DNA of 64,000 bases from Alphaproteobacteria bacterium. GTDB taxonomy: Bacteria; Pseudomonadota; Alphaproteobacteria; Rhizobiales; Aestuariivirgaceae. Both the position numbers and the translations under genes were made by a program. The DNA lies in NCBI GenBank assembly GCA_024640405.1, contig JAHEFB010000023.1, forward strand, positions 1-64,000, given 5' to 3'. Shown here piece after piece: positions 10,151 to 20,328 of this stretch (positions are counted from its first letter, which is position 1; each line of letters opens with the position of its first letter). Under the pieces are notes generated by a model that made no database searches, was not told the origin of the DNA, and worked only from the letters and a program-made list of their open reading frames with translations.

Positions 10151-11152
10151 TCACGCGGCGGCAGAAATGGCCTGCTTGAACGACACCAGACGGCGGGATT
10201 TTTCATCCCACAAGGTGAGCGGGATGCATTTCAGGCTTTCCCAGAACGTCAAACGACCGATTTCCTTCAGCTCCGGAAAGTCTTCCATAACCTGAGGCAG
10301 CTTGTGGAATGGTATACGGCTTGAAAGATGGTGCACGTGGTGAATGCCGATGTAACCGGTCATCCACATCAGGGGTTTTGGCAGGTCGTAGAACGAACTG
10401 CCATGCAGAGCGGTGTGTTCATGTTCCCAGTTGTCGGTGCGGTCCCATTCGGTGGTGTCATACTGGTGCTGCACATAAAACAGCCACACACCGATTGACG
10501 CACCCAGGGCTACAACAGGCAGTTGAATCATCAGAAATGCCGCAAAGCCGGTGAAGTAGATGATCGCTGCGTACAAGACAGCGATGCTGATGTTTGTGGC
10601 CATGATGCTGATCCACTGATCACGGCCAAGGCTGAGTGCCCAAAGCGGAAAGCGATGCCGGATGATAAACAGATAGGCCGGGCCAAGCACAAACAGGATT
10701 ATCGGGTTGCGATACAGCCGATAACGAAATTTGCTGAGCGGTGTCAGTGCGTTGTATTCGGCAATGGTCAGCGTATCGATATCCCCGAAACCGCGCTTGT
10801 CCAGATTGCCGGAACCTGCATGGTGAAGCGAATGGGCGTAACGCCAATACTCATAGGGCGTCATGGTCAACACGCCCATGAACCGGCCAACCCAGTTGTT
10901 CACCTTTCGCGACGAGAACATCGCACGATGACCGCAGTCATGCTGGATGATAAACAAACGCACCATAAGGCACGCAGTCAACGGCACCAGCAGCAAAGTC
11001 AACCAATAGCTGACGCTCATCAAGGCGTACATGGCAACCCACGAGCCTACGAATGGAACCAGTGTCAGGATAATCTCCACAACAGCCTGGCGGTCGTCGG
11101 CGCTTCTGTAGGGTGCAAGTTTCTGGACCCAGGCGCGCTCGGCGGCAGTCAA
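10151..11152 (-). CDS. Fatty acid desaturase (membrane di-iron)
   Basis: A 333-residue integral membrane desaturase. Four or more hydrophobic helices surround three histidine boxes: HDCGH (about 71-75), HSLHH (about 107-111) and HHVHH (about 273-277). These ligate the two irons that activate oxygen to insert a double bond into an acyl chain. It resembles the FAD3/DesA-like desaturases of proteobacteria; substrate and position of the bond are not predictable. The start is TTG at 11152: an in-frame stop lies a dozen codons upstream, no ATG or GTG falls between, and AAAGAG lies 7 bases before the TTG. It is followed by a 154-base gap from the CoA-transferase gene and probably has its own promoter. 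Confidence 0.9.
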   Translation of the reverse strand: MTAAERAWVQKLAPYRSADDRQAVVEIILTLVPFVGSWVAMYALMSVSYWLTLLLVPLTACLMVRLFIIQHDCGHRAMFSSRKVNNWVGRFMGVLTMTPYEYWRYAHSLHHAGSGNLDKRGFGDIDTLTIAEYNALTPLSKFRYRLYRNPIILFVLGPAYLFIIRHRFPLWALSLGRDQWISIMATNISIAVLYAAIIYFTGFAAFLMIQLPVVALGASIGVWLFYVQHQYDTTEWDRTDNWEHEHTALHGSSFYDLPKPLMWMTGYIGIHHVHHLSSRIPFHKLPQVMEDFPELKEIGRLTFWESLKCIPLTLWDEKSRRLVSFKQAISAAA

Positions 11153-11218
11153 AACGATGCTCTTTGCAAAATGGAAACCACCCTGTCATATGAATCGAAT
11201 GTCGTCGTCGTACGGCAC

Positions 11219-11247
11219 TGTATTGCAGTCTCGCGCCCAGAGAGCAA
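11219..11247 (-). promoter_or_regulatory. Possible sigma70-type promoter of the desaturase gene
   Basis: On the minus strand TTGCTC (11247-11242) and AATACA (11224-11219) are separated by 17 bases and lie about 70 bases upstream of the TTG start. This is a consensus match only, with no experimental support. Confidence 0.3.
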
Positions 11248-11306
11248 TGGCTTTTTGCCTTCCCTGCCAGCTTTGTGATTTGCCGTGGGTTATTTGACGT
11301 TGCGTA

Positions 11307-12506
11307 CTATTGCGATTTCGCGGCTCGTAATGTCTCGATTTCCGAACTGCTGAAGCCAAGTTCAGTCAAAATTTCGTCAGTATGTTCGCCATGCCGCGGC
11401 GGCGGGCGCTGCAGCCCGGGTGTGCCATGGTCGTATGAAAATGCCGCTACCGGAAACCGGGGTGGGCCGCCTTCGACCGGTGTCGAACCTGTCTCCTGCA
11501 AGACCATTCGTGATTTCAACTGCTCGTGTTGCAGGGTCTCGTCCAGCGAGCGGACCCTGGCTGCCGGCACACGCGCTTCATTGAGAATGCCTTCCCATTG
11601 CTCGGCACTGCGCGACTTCATGTGGCCGGATATCAAGGCGGCGTCACTGGCAACCCTTTCGCCGACCTGCGAACGCGGCGTCTGCAGTATCTGTGCCGCG
11701 CGCGCTGTTTCTCCCAATGCGCTGAACAGCCGGGACAGCTGTCGGTTTGTCCACGCCCCGATCATCAACGTGCCGTCAGCCGTTTCAAATGTCCGGTAGC
11801 CGGCATAACGCGGGTGATGATTGCCGTGTGGGTGCGGTGGTACTCCGGTTGTCAGCGTGTCTGTCACGCTTGCACTCATCAGCATCAGCGCAGCGTCGAG
11901 CATTGAAACGTCGATTCGTTGACCCTTGCCGGTTTTCTCGCGTTGCAGCAAGGCGGCGGAAATAGCCAGCGCGGCTTGCCCGCCGGTACCGTAATCGACC
12001 ATTGGTGGTCCGACGCGAACCGGTCCGGTTTCGGCGGTGCCGTTGGCGGCCATCAGGCCCGAAAACGCCTGGATCACCACATCGTATGCCGGGTGATTTG
12101 CCTTGGGGCCGGTTCGCCCGTATCCCGTCAGCGTACAATAGATAAGTTTCGGCTGGATTGCTGCGGCCGCCTCATAGCCGAAGCCAAGTTCCTCCAGCGC
12201 ATCGCCGGCGTAGTTCTGCACCAGAACATCTGCCGTCCTGATCAGGCGCTTGAGGATGTCGCGGCCAGTCTGCTCCTTCAGATCGAGGGTGATTGCGCGT
12301 TTTCCGGCATTCTGCGCCTGGAAGTAGGTCCCGTAGGCCATGTCGTTCAACGCCGGCACAACACCTTCTTCCCGCGTCATGTCGGGATTGTCAGGTGGTT
12401 CGATCTTGATAACGTCTGCTCCCAGAACCGCCAGTTGAAAAGTGCAAAACGGCCCGGCCAGCACATGGGTCAGGTCAAGTACGCGGATACCTTCGAATGG
12501 TTTCAT
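11307..12506 (-). CDS. CoA transferase, family III (CaiB/BaiF)
   Basis: A 399-residue family III CoA transferase that moves CoA between organic acids through a covalent aspartyl-CoA intermediate. The N-terminus (FEGIRVLDLTHVLAGPF) and VQNYAGDALEELGFGYE are family hallmarks. GYGRTGPKANHPAYD carries the probable catalytic Asp at about residue 142. Specificity (formyl, succinyl, carnitine, aryl and so on) cannot be read from the sequence. The gene lies 76 bases downstream of an EamA transporter gene on the same strand and may share its transcript. Confidence 0.9.
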   Translation of the reverse strand: MKPFEGIRVLDLTHVLAGPFCTFQLAVLGADVIKIEPPDNPDMTREEGVVPALNDMAYGTYFQAQNAGKRAITLDLKEQTGRDILKRLIRTADVLVQNYAGDALEELGFGYEAAAAIQPKLIYCTLTGYGRTGPKANHPAYDVVIQAFSGLMAANGTAETGPVRVGPPMVDYGTGGQAALAISAALLQREKTGKGQRIDVSMLDAALMLMSASVTDTLTTGVPPHPHGNHHPRYAGYRTFETADGTLMIGAWTNRQLSRLFSALGETARAAQILQTPRSQVGERVASDAALISGHMKSRSAEQWEGILNEARVPAARVRSLDETLQHEQLKSRMVLQETGSTPVEGGPPRFPVAAFSYDHGTPGLQRPPPRHGEHTDEILTELGFSSSEIETLRAAKSQ

Positions 12507-12582
12507 GCTTGATGTTCCCGTGGTTATTGTAATCGCAACGATTTCGCTATTGCGTCACAAGGCCGGTGACAGTGCAACCGGT

Positions 12583-13455
12583 TTATCGCACCCGTGCCGT
12601 ACCTGCCTGTTTCAGGTTGAGAAGGTTTCCCAGCAGGATGAGGCTCGCGCCGGCCACCGTAAACGCATCGATGCCTTCGGAGTAAATCAGCCAGCCGGCG
12701 ATGGCGGTTGCCGGGACCCGCAGAAAGTCCATCGGCACAACCACGGTTGCATCCGCATATAACATTGCCCGGGTCATGCAGTAATGGGAAAATGTCCCGC
12801 AGAACGCCACTGCAAACATGAACCCCCACAGGTGGGTTGGCACCGGCTGCCAGACCAGATAGGCGGGAACTGCTCCGATTACAGCCTGTATCACCAGCAT
12901 CCAGAACAGGATACGCACGACGCTTTCGGTGCGGGTGAGTGCCTTGATCATCACGATGGATACGCCGAACCCGACGGCTGCTGCCAGCGCCCAGGCCTGG
13001 CCCGGGTCAACTCTTCCGGCCTCCGGCCGCACAATCATCCAGACACCCAGCAATCCAAACACGATTGCGGCGATTTTCCAGCCATTCATGCGTTCGCCCA
13101 GAAACATGACCGCCAGTACCGCCGTCCAGATCGGCATGGTGAACTCAATGGACACAACCTGTGCAAGCGGTATCAGGCCGAGCGCGGCAAACCACGAATA
13201 CTGCGCGCCGTAGTGGACAACGTTTCTGCCGATGTGGCGCAATGGATGAGCTGTCTTCATGGCGTTCAGGCCGCCATGCAGATGCACCAGCGGATAGATA
13301 AGCACGATACCGATGAGGGCGCGCAGTTCCATGACCTGAAACGTATCTACTTCACGCGTCACCTCGCGCCCGACGACTGCCATCGACAGCATCAGCGTCA
13401 GCCATCCGGCCATCCAGAAGGCAGCCTTGAGATTTGAGGGGGCAGGTGAAGTCAT
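12583..13455 (-). CDS. DMT (EamA) family transporter
   Basis: A 290-residue protein with about ten hydrophobic helices in two EamA repeats (about 10-140 and 150-280). RxE-type segments and the 'GE.. NGWKIAAIVFGLLGV' end of the first repeat are typical of drug/metabolite exporters of the inner membrane. The substrate is unknown. The C-terminal tail is short and basic. It is probably cotranscribed with the CoA-transferase gene downstream. The 227 bases between its start and cysS (13456-13724) hold no gene I can support. They contain only a GC-rich 7-bp hairpin at 13564-13580 without a T-run. Confidence 0.85.
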   Translation of the reverse strand: MTSPAPSNLKAAFWMAGWLTLMLSMAVVGREVTREVDTFQVMELRALIGIVLIYPLVHLHGGLNAMKTAHPLRHIGRNVVHYGAQYSWFAALGLIPLAQVVSIEFTMPIWTAVLAVMFLGERMNGWKIAAIVFGLLGVWMIVRPEAGRVDPGQAWALAAAVGFGVSIVMIKALTRTESVVRILFWMLVIQAVIGAVPAYLVWQPVPTHLWGFMFAVAFCGTFSHYCMTRAMLYADATVVVPMDFLRVPATAIAGWLIYSEGIDAFTVAGASLILLGNLLNLKQAGTARVR

Positions 13456-13724
13456 GGCGGTTTCAGCGTATAGGCAATTCCGGCCGAGCTGAAAACCGGT
13501 ATTGTGTTTCCGCAGACATTAATAACCAAAAACCGCATCATGGGCTTGACGTGCGGCGTGATCGCGCGCATTTTGCGCGCCATGAAACCGCTTCGCAAAT
13601 CCGCCTGCATCATTTGCCGGATTATTATCAGCTAGCCGCAATCTTGCGCTGGTAACGGTTTCGCATTTCTAGACATCAGAAAATGAGCAACCCTGGCCAG
13701 CGCGGCCTCAAGGGTACATGTCAC

Positions 13725-15053
13725 ATGGAACTGACGCTCTACAACTCGTTGACCAAATCCAAGCAGGTCTTTCAGCCGATCGACCCGGCTGACGTGCGCA
13801 TGTATGTCTGCGGCCCGACGGTTTATGATTTTGCCCACATCGGAAATGCGCGCCCGATCATCGTGTTCGACGTGCTCTACCGGCTGCTGCGGCATGTCTA
13901 CGGCGTTCCACACGTAAAATATGTCCGCAACATCACTGATGTCGATGACAAGATCAATGCGCGCGCAAAGGAAGAAGGCGTGTCGATTTCGGACGTGACC
14001 GAGCGCACCACCAGGCAGTTTCACGAGGATATATCAGCACTTGGGGTTCTGCCACCCGACGTGGAGCCAACCTGCACCAGCCACATTCCGCAAATGGTCG
14101 AGATGATTGAAGTGCTGATCGCCAAGGGCCACGCCTACGAGGCCGATGGCCATGTGTTGTTCAACACGCCATCCATGAAGGACTATGGCGAGCTGTCACG
14201 CCGGTCTCTGGATGAGATGGTGGCAGGTGCCCGGGTTGAAGTGGCTACCTACAAGAAAGACCCCACCGACTTCGTGTTGTGGAAACCGTCCGATGACGAA
14301 ACGCCGGGCTGGGAAAGCCCGTGGGGCAGGGGACGTCCCGGCTGGCACATAGAATGTTCCGCCATGGCCAGAGAGCATCTAGGCGAGGTGTTCGACATCC
14401 ACGGCGGCGGCATTGACCTGCAGTTCCCCCATCATGAAAACGAAATTGCGCAATCACGCTGCGCCCACGATACAAAGGTCATGGCCAATGTCTGGATGCA
14501 CAACGGCTTCCTTCAGGTCGAAGGCAGGAAGATGTCGAAGAGCGCGGGCAACTTCATCACCATCAACGAGCTGTTGCAAAAATGGCCCGGAGAAGTCTTG
14601 CGGTTCAACATGCTGCGCACCCAGTACCGCCAGCCGATCGACTGGACGGAAAAATCCGTGCAGGAGAGCTGGGATGTGCTGGAGAGCTGGTATGGACAGT
14701 CGTCTCCGGCAGAAGCCGGCCCTGCGTTGACAGGAGAGGTTCTCGAAGCGCTGGCAGATGACATGAACACGCCGCGGGTTATTGCTGCACTGCATCAGAT
14801 GGAGCCTGCCGAGCGTGCTTCCAACATTGCCGCACTTGGGTTTGCCGGCGACCTGGGCGACCCTCGCATTGGCAGCGTGGATGATGCTGCAGTTGAGGCG
14901 GCAATTGCGTTGCGGCTGGAGGCTTTCGGGAACAGGGATTTCGCTGAAGCAGACCGCATCCGGGACGAACTGACGGCTCAGGGAATTCAACTTAAGGATT
15001 CCAAGGACCCGGCAACCGGCGAGCGCCTAACCAGTTGGGAATTGAAACGATGA
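13725..15053 (+). CDS. cysS: Cysteinyl-tRNA synthetase
   Basis: Charges tRNA-Cys. It is a class I synthetase of 442 residues from the chosen start. [16 protein letters not shown] gives the first zinc cysteine and the HIGH-like motif (HIGN). WHIECSAMA supplies a second zinc cysteine, [15 protein letters not shown] the zinc histidine, and [10 protein letters not shown] the KMSKS loop. I chose the ATG at 13725 ([14 protein letters not shown]) because family proteins begin with such a LTLYN segment and an AAGGG site lies upstream. The ATG at 13683 would add 14 residues with no ribosome site. The last codons overlap cimA (ATGA), so the pair is translationally coupled. Confidence 0.96.
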   Translation: MELTLYNSLTKSKQVFQPIDPADVRMYVCGPTVYDFAHIGNARPIIVFDVLYRLLRHVYGVPHVKYVRNITDVDDKINARAKEEGVSISDVTERTTRQFHEDISALGVLPPDVEPTCTSHIPQMVEMIEVLIAKGHAYEADGHVLFNTPSMKDYGELSRRSLDEMVAGARVEVATYKKDPTDFVLWKPSDDETPGWESPWGRGRPGWHIECSAMAREHLGEVFDIHGGGIDLQFPHHENEIAQSRCAHDTKVMANVWMHNGFLQVEGRKMSKSAGNFITINELLQKWPGEVLRFNMLRTQYRQPIDWTEKSVQESWDVLESWYGQSSPAEAGPALTGEVLEALADDMNTPRVIAALHQMEPAERASNIAALGFAGDLGDPRIGSVDDAAVEAAIALRLEAFGNRDFAEADRIRDELTAQGIQLKDSKDPATGERLTSWELKR

Positions 15054-16648
15054 GCACGCTTGATCGGCTTTACCTGTATGACACAACACTGCGTGACGGA
15101 GCGCAGACGCCCGGCATCGACTTTTCGCTGGAAGACAAGCTTGCAATCATTGGCCTGTTGGATGAGCTGGGGCTGGATTGCATCGAAGGCGGCTATCCCG
15201 GCGCCAACCAGACTGACACGGCCCTGTTTGCCGAGCCTCGGGAAATGAAGGCTAGCTTTGCTGCCTTTGGCATGACGCGCCGGCCGGGCCGGTCGGCTTC
15301 CAACGATCCCGGCCTGCAGGATCTGCTGCAGGCCAGGTCCGATGCCATCTGTTTTGTCGCCAAGTCGTGGGATTATCATGTCAAGGTTGCGTTGAAGACC
15401 ACCAACGACGAAAACCTCGCCTGCATATCCGACAGCGTTGCCAGTGCCATCGCCGCCGGCAAGCAGGCCATGCTTGATTGCGAGCATTTCTTCGACGGGT
15501 ACAAGGCAAATCCTGCCTATGCAGTTGCATGTGCGCGGGCTGCCCACGATGCCGGCGCACGATGGGTTATTCTGTGTGACACCAACGGCGGGACATTGCC
15601 CCATGAAGTTGAAGAGATCGTTCGCGCCGTCACGGCCGAGGTTCCGGGCTCGCATCTGGGCATCCATGCCCACAACGACACCGAACAGGCGGTGGCCAAC
15701 TCGCTGGCTGCAGTCCGGGCGGGAGCCCGCCAGATACAAGGTACTCTCAACGGCATAGGAGAGCGATGTGGAAACGCAAACCTTGTCTCCCTGATCCCGA
15801 CATTGATGCTGAAACCGGCATACGCGGAACTGGTTGAAACCGGTATCACAGAACAGGGGCTTGAGCGGTTGACCCATATATCGAGGGCATTCGACGAGTT
15901 GCTCAATCGCGCGCCGGACCGACAGGCGCCCTATGTCGGCGAAAGCGCCTTTGCTACCAAGGCCGGCATTCATGCATCCGCGCTGCTCAAGGAACCGGAA
16001 ACCTATGAGCACGTACCCCCGCAGGTGATCGGCAACAATCGTCGCGTGCTGGTGTCCGATCAGGCGGGCAAGTCCAACCTGATTTCCGAAATCGAACGCG
16101 CCGGCATTTCCGTCGACAAGGCAGACCCAGGCCTCGACTCGCTGTTGCGTGAGGTGAAAGAGCGTGAAACCGCAGGCTATGCCTATGATGCGGCACCTGC
16201 TTCATTCCAGATACTGGCGCGGCGTGCGCTGGGGTCGGTGCCAAACTACTTTGAAGTGGATTCGTTCCGGGTATCCGTCGAACACCGTCACAATGCCATC
16301 GGCGAGAAGATGTCTGTCGCCGAAGCTGTGGTCAAGACCATCATCGATGGTGAGCGCATCATGTCGGTCGGCGAGGGCAATGGCCCCATCAACGCCCTGG
16401 ATACCGCATTGCGCAAGGATCTGGGCAAGTATCAGAACATGATCGAGGACCTGGAGCTGGTTGATTACAAGGTGCGCATACTCAACGGCGGTACCGGCGC
16501 CATCACCCGTGTGCTCATTGAAAGCCGCGACAAATCCGGCGAACGCTGGTTCACCATTGGTGTGTCGCCCAATATTGTAGATGCTTCATTTGAGGCGCTT
16601 ATTGACAGCGTGACCTACAAGTTGCTCAAGGAAGGCGCGGGGTCGTGA
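15050..16648 (+). CDS. cimA: Citramalate synthase
   Basis: Condenses pyruvate and acetyl-CoA to (R)-citramalate, giving the threonine-independent route to 2-oxobutyrate and isoleucine. It has 532 residues. The HMGL-like TIM barrel (about 1-280) begins [14 protein letters not shown] and carries the metal-binding [13 protein letters not shown]. The C-terminal LeuA-type allosteric domain (about 390-520) explains expected feedback control by isoleucine. The length and the [13 protein letters not shown] segment fit the long CimA family (TIGR00977-like) better than 2-isopropylmalate synthase. The start overlaps the cysS stop by 4 bases, so the ATG at 15050 is preferred to one at 15035. Confidence 0.93.
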   Translation: MSTLDRLYLYDTTLRDGAQTPGIDFSLEDKLAIIGLLDELGLDCIEGGYPGANQTDTALFAEPREMKASFAAFGMTRRPGRSASNDPGLQDLLQARSDAICFVAKSWDYHVKVALKTTNDENLACISDSVASAIAAGKQAMLDCEHFFDGYKANPAYAVACARAAHDAGARWVILCDTNGGTLPHEVEEIVRAVTAEVPGSHLGIHAHNDTEQAVANSLAAVRAGARQIQGTLNGIGERCGNANLVSLIPTLMLKPAYAELVETGITEQGLERLTHISRAFDELLNRAPDRQAPYVGESAFATKAGIHASALLKEPETYEHVPPQVIGNNRRVLVSDQAGKSNLISEIERAGISVDKADPGLDSLLREVKERETAGYAYDAAPASFQILARRALGSVPNYFEVDSFRVSVEHRHNAIGEKMSVAEAVVKTIIDGERIMSVGEGNGPINALDTALRKDLGKYQNMIEDLELVDYKVRILNGGTGAITRVLIESRDKSGERWFTIGVSPNIVDASFEALIDSVTYKLLKEGAGS

Positions 16649-16649
16649 C

Positions 16650-17240
16650 ATGGGCGTAACGCTGCTCCGGCACGATGCCTATGACCGGAGACCCTGGAAC
16701 AATGGCGGCGGCATGACGCGTGATGTCTGGCTTTATCCGCAAGCCGCCTCGCCGGTCGATTTTGATATCCGCGTGTCGCTCGCGTCCATCGAGACGGACG
16801 GACCGTTCTCCGCGTTCCCGGCAATTGACCGTACCATTACACTGGTGGGCGGCAGCTCTTTCATTCTCGATTTTGATGGCAAACGCGAACAGCGGATTGG
16901 GTTTCTGCAACCATTCAGCTTTGATAGTGAACAAACCCCTTCAAGTCGCCTCGACGATGGCGGCGCCAGTGCATTCAATGTGATGTCGCGGCGAGCCAGT
17001 TGGTCACACGAGGTCAGCATAATCCAGGGTGGCGGCCGGTTGGATGTCCCCCTGCCGGAAGATGCAATTGCGGTTTGCCATGCTGTACAGGGCAGCTGGG
17101 GGGTAAGTGCAGGTGAGGCCGTTACGGCTGGTGCGCGCGACAGTGTGATTGTGCAGCGCGAGGCATCCATGCAACTGGAGGCTGGGCGGATGGCAACCGC
17201 CGTGATGGCGGTCTTTCACCCGGTAAGGGATAGACCTTGA
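16650..17240 (+). CDS. HutD/Ves family protein
   Basis: A 196-residue cupin-like protein. HutD hallmarks are the start (LLRHDAYDRRPWNNGGGMTRDVWLYP), DFDIRVSLASIETDGPFSAFPAIDRTITLVGG, and a C-terminal half with the second jelly-roll. HutD proteins accompany histidine-utilisation genes in pseudomonads, where they are thought to limit the pathway; no hut gene is seen here. The ATG follows the cimA stop by one base, and its own stop overlaps the next gene. This makes it part of the cysS-cimA-hutD-MFS run, an unexpected context. Confidence 0.85.
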   Translation: MGVTLLRHDAYDRRPWNNGGGMTRDVWLYPQAASPVDFDIRVSLASIETDGPFSAFPAIDRTITLVGGSSFILDFDGKREQRIGFLQPFSFDSEQTPSSRLDDGGASAFNVMSRRASWSHEVSIIQGGGRLDVPLPEDAIAVCHAVQGSWGVSAGEAVTAGARDSVIVQREASMQLEAGRMATAVMAVFHPVRDRP

Positions 17241-18421
17241 GGTCTTCACCCAGCAAATTGCGTTCCATGGCATTGCTTGTGCTGGCGGAGGTTGCGGCGA
17301 TCAGTCTTTGGTTTGTCTCATCCGCGACGCTTCCCGGCATGATGGCAGAAGTCACGATGAGTTCAGGCCAGCAGGCGGCGTTGTCCAGCGCGGTGCAGCT
17401 GGGCTTTGTCGTCGGGGCGTTCGTATCGGCCTTCCTCGGCATCGCGGATCGCTTCGACCCACGCCGCGTCCTGGCGGTGTCTGCCTGTATCGCCGCGATT
17501 GCAAACATTTGCCTTGTTGTGGTTTCTCCGGCCAGTCCGGTGGCGGTGATGTTGCGGTTCATTACCGGCTCCTTGTTGGCAGGCGTCTATCCGGTTGGCA
17601 TGAAGATCGCAGCGGGCTGGGGTCAGAAAGACCGCGGTTTGCTGGTCGCAACCCTGGTTGGTGCGCTGACGTTCGGGTCTTCGCTGCCGCATCTTGCTAC
17701 GTTGATGGGAGGTGCTGACTGGCGAGTTGCAGTGTACTCCACATCGATTGCCGCTTTTGGCGGTGGTTTGGTTGTGTTGGCGGCAAACCTCGGACCGTAT
17801 CACGCCCGATCCCCTGAATTTTCCGCCTGCTCGATTACACTGGCCTGGACCGACCGTCGGATCAGGCATGCCTATGGCGGCTATCTGGGCCATATGTGGG
17901 AGCTTTATGCGATGTGGGCCTGGCTACCGGTTGCCGCCGCCGCGTCTTATGCAGTTTCATTTGATGTTCAAACTGCCAACACGCTGGCGAGCTTGACGGC
18001 TTTTCTTGCAATTTCGCTGGGTGCGGTGGCGTGCATCTGGGCGGGTTTTTCCGCAGACAGGATCGGCAAGGCCAATGTTGCCGTGCTGGCGATGGCCGGA
18101 TCACTGGTGGCAGGATTGGCAACCGCGGTCAGTTTTGGGGGGCCATGGTGGCTGACACTTTTGCTGTTCATATTGTGGGGTGTTGCGGTCATACCGGATT
18201 CGGCCCAGTTTTCTGCACTTGTTGCCGACGCGGCCCCACCGGAACTTGCCGGTAGCCTGATGACTTTCCAGACTGCACTTGGTTTTTTGCTGACCTTCCT
18301 GACTGTGCAGCTAACACCTGTAGTTGCGGATCTCGTCGGTTGGCAGATGACGCTCGCAATCATGGCAGTGGGTCCGGCATTCGGGATAGTCGCAACCTGG
18401 CCGTTGCGTGAACGGCGTTGA
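17237..18421 (+). CDS. MFS transporter
   Basis: A 394-residue major facilitator with about 12 hydrophobic helices, similar in layout to CynX/NimT or NarK-like permeases of the inner membrane. The loop between helices 2 and 3 (GIADRFDPRRVL) is the usual acidic/basic MFS motif A in variant form. The substrate is unknown. The start is TTG at 17237, which overlaps the stop of the HutD gene (TTGA) and is preceded by AAGGGA at good spacing. The ATG at 17267 lacks a ribosome site. It ends the overlapping run that starts with cysS. Confidence 0.85.
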   Translation: MRSSPSKLRSMALLVLAEVAAISLWFVSSATLPGMMAEVTMSSGQQAALSSAVQLGFVVGAFVSAFLGIADRFDPRRVLAVSACIAAIANICLVVVSPASPVAVMLRFITGSLLAGVYPVGMKIAAGWGQKDRGLLVATLVGALTFGSSLPHLATLMGGADWRVAVYSTSIAAFGGGLVVLAANLGPYHARSPEFSACSITLAWTDRRIRHAYGGYLGHMWELYAMWAWLPVAAAASYAVSFDVQTANTLASLTAFLAISLGAVACIWAGFSADRIGKANVAVLAMAGSLVAGLATAVSFGGPWWLTLLLFILWGVAVIPDSAQFSALVADAAPPELAGSLMTFQTALGFLLTFLTVQLTPVVADLVGWQMTLAIMAVGPAFGIVATWPLRERR

Positions 18422-18500
18422 GCCATGCGCTGAATATTGTATCGCTATGCGTAGCTGCGCATTGCGCCTTGTCAGCCCCTTAGGCGATAGTTGCTGCACA

Positions 18501-19406
18501 ATGACAGCGGTAGCTTCCACACTTGATGAACCGGACAATTACAGAAGCGGCATTGGCTGCGCGCTGGTTGCCTACCTGTTGTGGGGAACTTATGCCGGTT
18601 TTTTTGCGCTGCTGGCACATGTGAATGCGCTTGAAGTTGTAGCCCACAGGGCGTTCTGGTCAGTTCCCATCGCGGCCGCTGTCATGCTGGTTCTGGGGCG
18701 CACCGGCGATGTCCTTCGCGTTGTCCGGACGCCGAAACTTCTGGGGCTCATGTGCCTGACCACTCTTCTGGTGACGATTTCGTGGGGCGTGTTTGTCTGG
18801 GCCGTTGCAGTTGGACGCGCCCTGGAAACCTCACTGGCTTTTTACATCAATCCATTGCTGAATGTAGCCGTGGGTTATCTTGTGCTGCGAGAAAAGATGA
18901 CAGGGCTGCAGGTTGTTGCCATTGGACTGGCTGTGATCGGGGTTGGCTACCAGACCTGGGCACTGGGGCAATTGCCTTGGCTGTCTCTCGTTCTGGGTGC
19001 TGCATTTTCCGCCTATGGATTCTTGCGCAAGACAATTGATGTCGGGCCGGTGCAGGGGTTTTTCGTCGAAAGTTGCATCCTGTCCTTGTTGGGCGCGGCC
19101 GTGGTCGGCTGGCTCGGAATGCAGGGGCCGCTGGCGTTTGGCAGCGACTGGAGTACCACGGCATTGCTGTTGGCCTGCGGTCCCATGACAGCACTGCCGT
19201 TGATGTTTTTCGCAACGGCGGCGCGGCGCATCCGCTTCTCCACATTGGGTCTGCTGCAGTATATTGCCCCGTCCATGTTGTTTGTAACCGCTGTATTCGT
19301 TCTCCGGGAACCGTTTCAGCAGGCTCAACTGGTGGCCTTTGGTTTCATCTGGACTGCGTTGCTTGTCTATTCATACTCCAGCCTGCGGCAACCGGCGGCA
19401 ACATGA
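18501..19406 (+). CDS. rarD: RarD-type EamA family transporter
   Basis: A 301-residue RarD-like DMT permease with about ten helices. GIGCALVAYLLWGTYAGFFALL (first helix) and VVAHRAFWSVPIA are typical of RarD, as is TSLAFYINPLLNVAVGYLVLREK. The substrate is unknown; E. coli RarD was named for a chloramphenicol-sensitivity effect. The reading frame is open further upstream (from 18408), but the homologous part starts after ATG 18501, which I chose. Support from a ribosome site is weak. It overlaps the next transporter gene by 4 bases. Confidence 0.85.
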   Translation: MTAVASTLDEPDNYRSGIGCALVAYLLWGTYAGFFALLAHVNALEVVAHRAFWSVPIAAAVMLVLGRTGDVLRVVRTPKLLGLMCLTTLLVTISWGVFVWAVAVGRALETSLAFYINPLLNVAVGYLVLREKMTGLQVVAIGLAVIGVGYQTWALGQLPWLSLVLGAAFSAYGFLRKTIDVGPVQGFFVESCILSLLGAAVVGWLGMQGPLAFGSDWSTTALLLACGPMTALPLMFFATAARRIRFSTLGLLQYIAPSMLFVTAVFVLREPFQQAQLVAFGFIWTALLVYSYSSLRQPAAT

Positions 19407-20284
19407 GCATGTTGCGAAACTGGGCGGTCGGCCTGGCACCTGTATTGTTCCTGTTGCTGTGGTCGGGCGGATATACTTTCGCAAAGCTGGGGTTGAATTA
19501 CGCCGAGCCCATGACGTTTCTTGCATTGCGGTATGTCTGCGTTCTGATTCTGATGTGGCCGCTGTATCTGATAGTGCGTCCTCGACTGCCTGAACGGCTG
19601 ATATCCTGGCTGCACCTGGCTGTGACCGGACTGCTGATGCAGGCGCTTTATTTTGGCATGTCCTACCTTGCGTTCGCAGACGGACTGTCGGCAGGAGGAG
19701 TTGCGCTGATTGTATCGCTGCAGCCGATACTTGTTGCCGTCGCGGCCCCCTTGTTCGTCAACGAACTTGTGTCGCGATATCGCTGGCTGGGACTTGTGCT
19801 CGGCCTGGCCGGGGCGGCATTGGTAATCTGGTCTCGCCAGGACGTCACCACGGCATCATATGCCGGTGTGGTTTTCGCCGTCATAGCTCTCGTTTCCATG
19901 TCGACCGGGTCGATTTATGAAAAACGTTTTGGGGTCAATCAACACCCGATTACGGCTACTATCGTGCAATTCACGGTCGGTTTCCTGGTTATCCTCCCTG
20001 TCGCGATGTTGCGCGAGACGATGCAGGTGAGTTTCACCCCCGAGCTGGTCTGGTCCCTGGCATATCTGGTAATCGGCAACTCGATCATCGCCGTTTCGCT
20101 TCTGCTTTACCTGATCCGGGCAGGAGAAGTCAGCCGTGTGTCAGCACTGTTGTTTCTGGTGCCGCCTGCCGCGTCTCTGCTGGCGTGGTTTGTTCTGGAC
20201 GAGGCCATGCCGCCGCTGGCATGGGCCGGCATGGCGCTGGCCGGAGCAGGTGTATTGATGGCAAGTAGGTCAAAAACTGCCTGA
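19403..20284 (+). CDS. DMT (EamA) family transporter
   Basis: A 293-residue, ten-helix EamA permease beginning MSMLRNWAVGLAPVLFLLLWSGGYTFAKLGL. It has two repeats, with GLSAGGVALIVSLQPILVAVAAPLF in the first and LLFLVPPAASLLAWFVLDEAMPPLAWAGMALAGAGVL closing the second. The ATG overlaps the rarD stop (ATGA), so the two unrelated-subfamily DMT genes are translationally coupled. Joint function is possible but unproven. It converges with the LOG gene, 44 bases away, with no clear terminator between. Confidence 0.85.
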   Translation: MSMLRNWAVGLAPVLFLLLWSGGYTFAKLGLNYAEPMTFLALRYVCVLILMWPLYLIVRPRLPERLISWLHLAVTGLLMQALYFGMSYLAFADGLSAGGVALIVSLQPILVAVAAPLFVNELVSRYRWLGLVLGLAGAALVIWSRQDVTTASYAGVVFAVIALVSMSTGSIYEKRFGVNQHPITATIVQFTVGFLVILPVAMLRETMQVSFTPELVWSLAYLVIGNSIIAVSLLLYLIRAGEVSRVSALLFLVPPAASLLAWFVLDEAMPPLAWAGMALAGAGVLMASRSKTA

Positions 20285-20328
20285 AACGCCGGGTAGGGGT
20301 CGATATTGGGGGCCGCTGGTATAATACT

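Noticed and set aside
10938-11189. Alternative upstream frame around the desaturase start
   Set aside because: It is a different frame that overlaps the desaturase; the TTG at 11152 explains the gene.
13564-13580. GCGCGCA/TGCGCGC hairpin before cysS as a terminator
   Set aside because: No T-run on either strand and neither flanking gene ends there; it is probably chance in GC-rich sequence.
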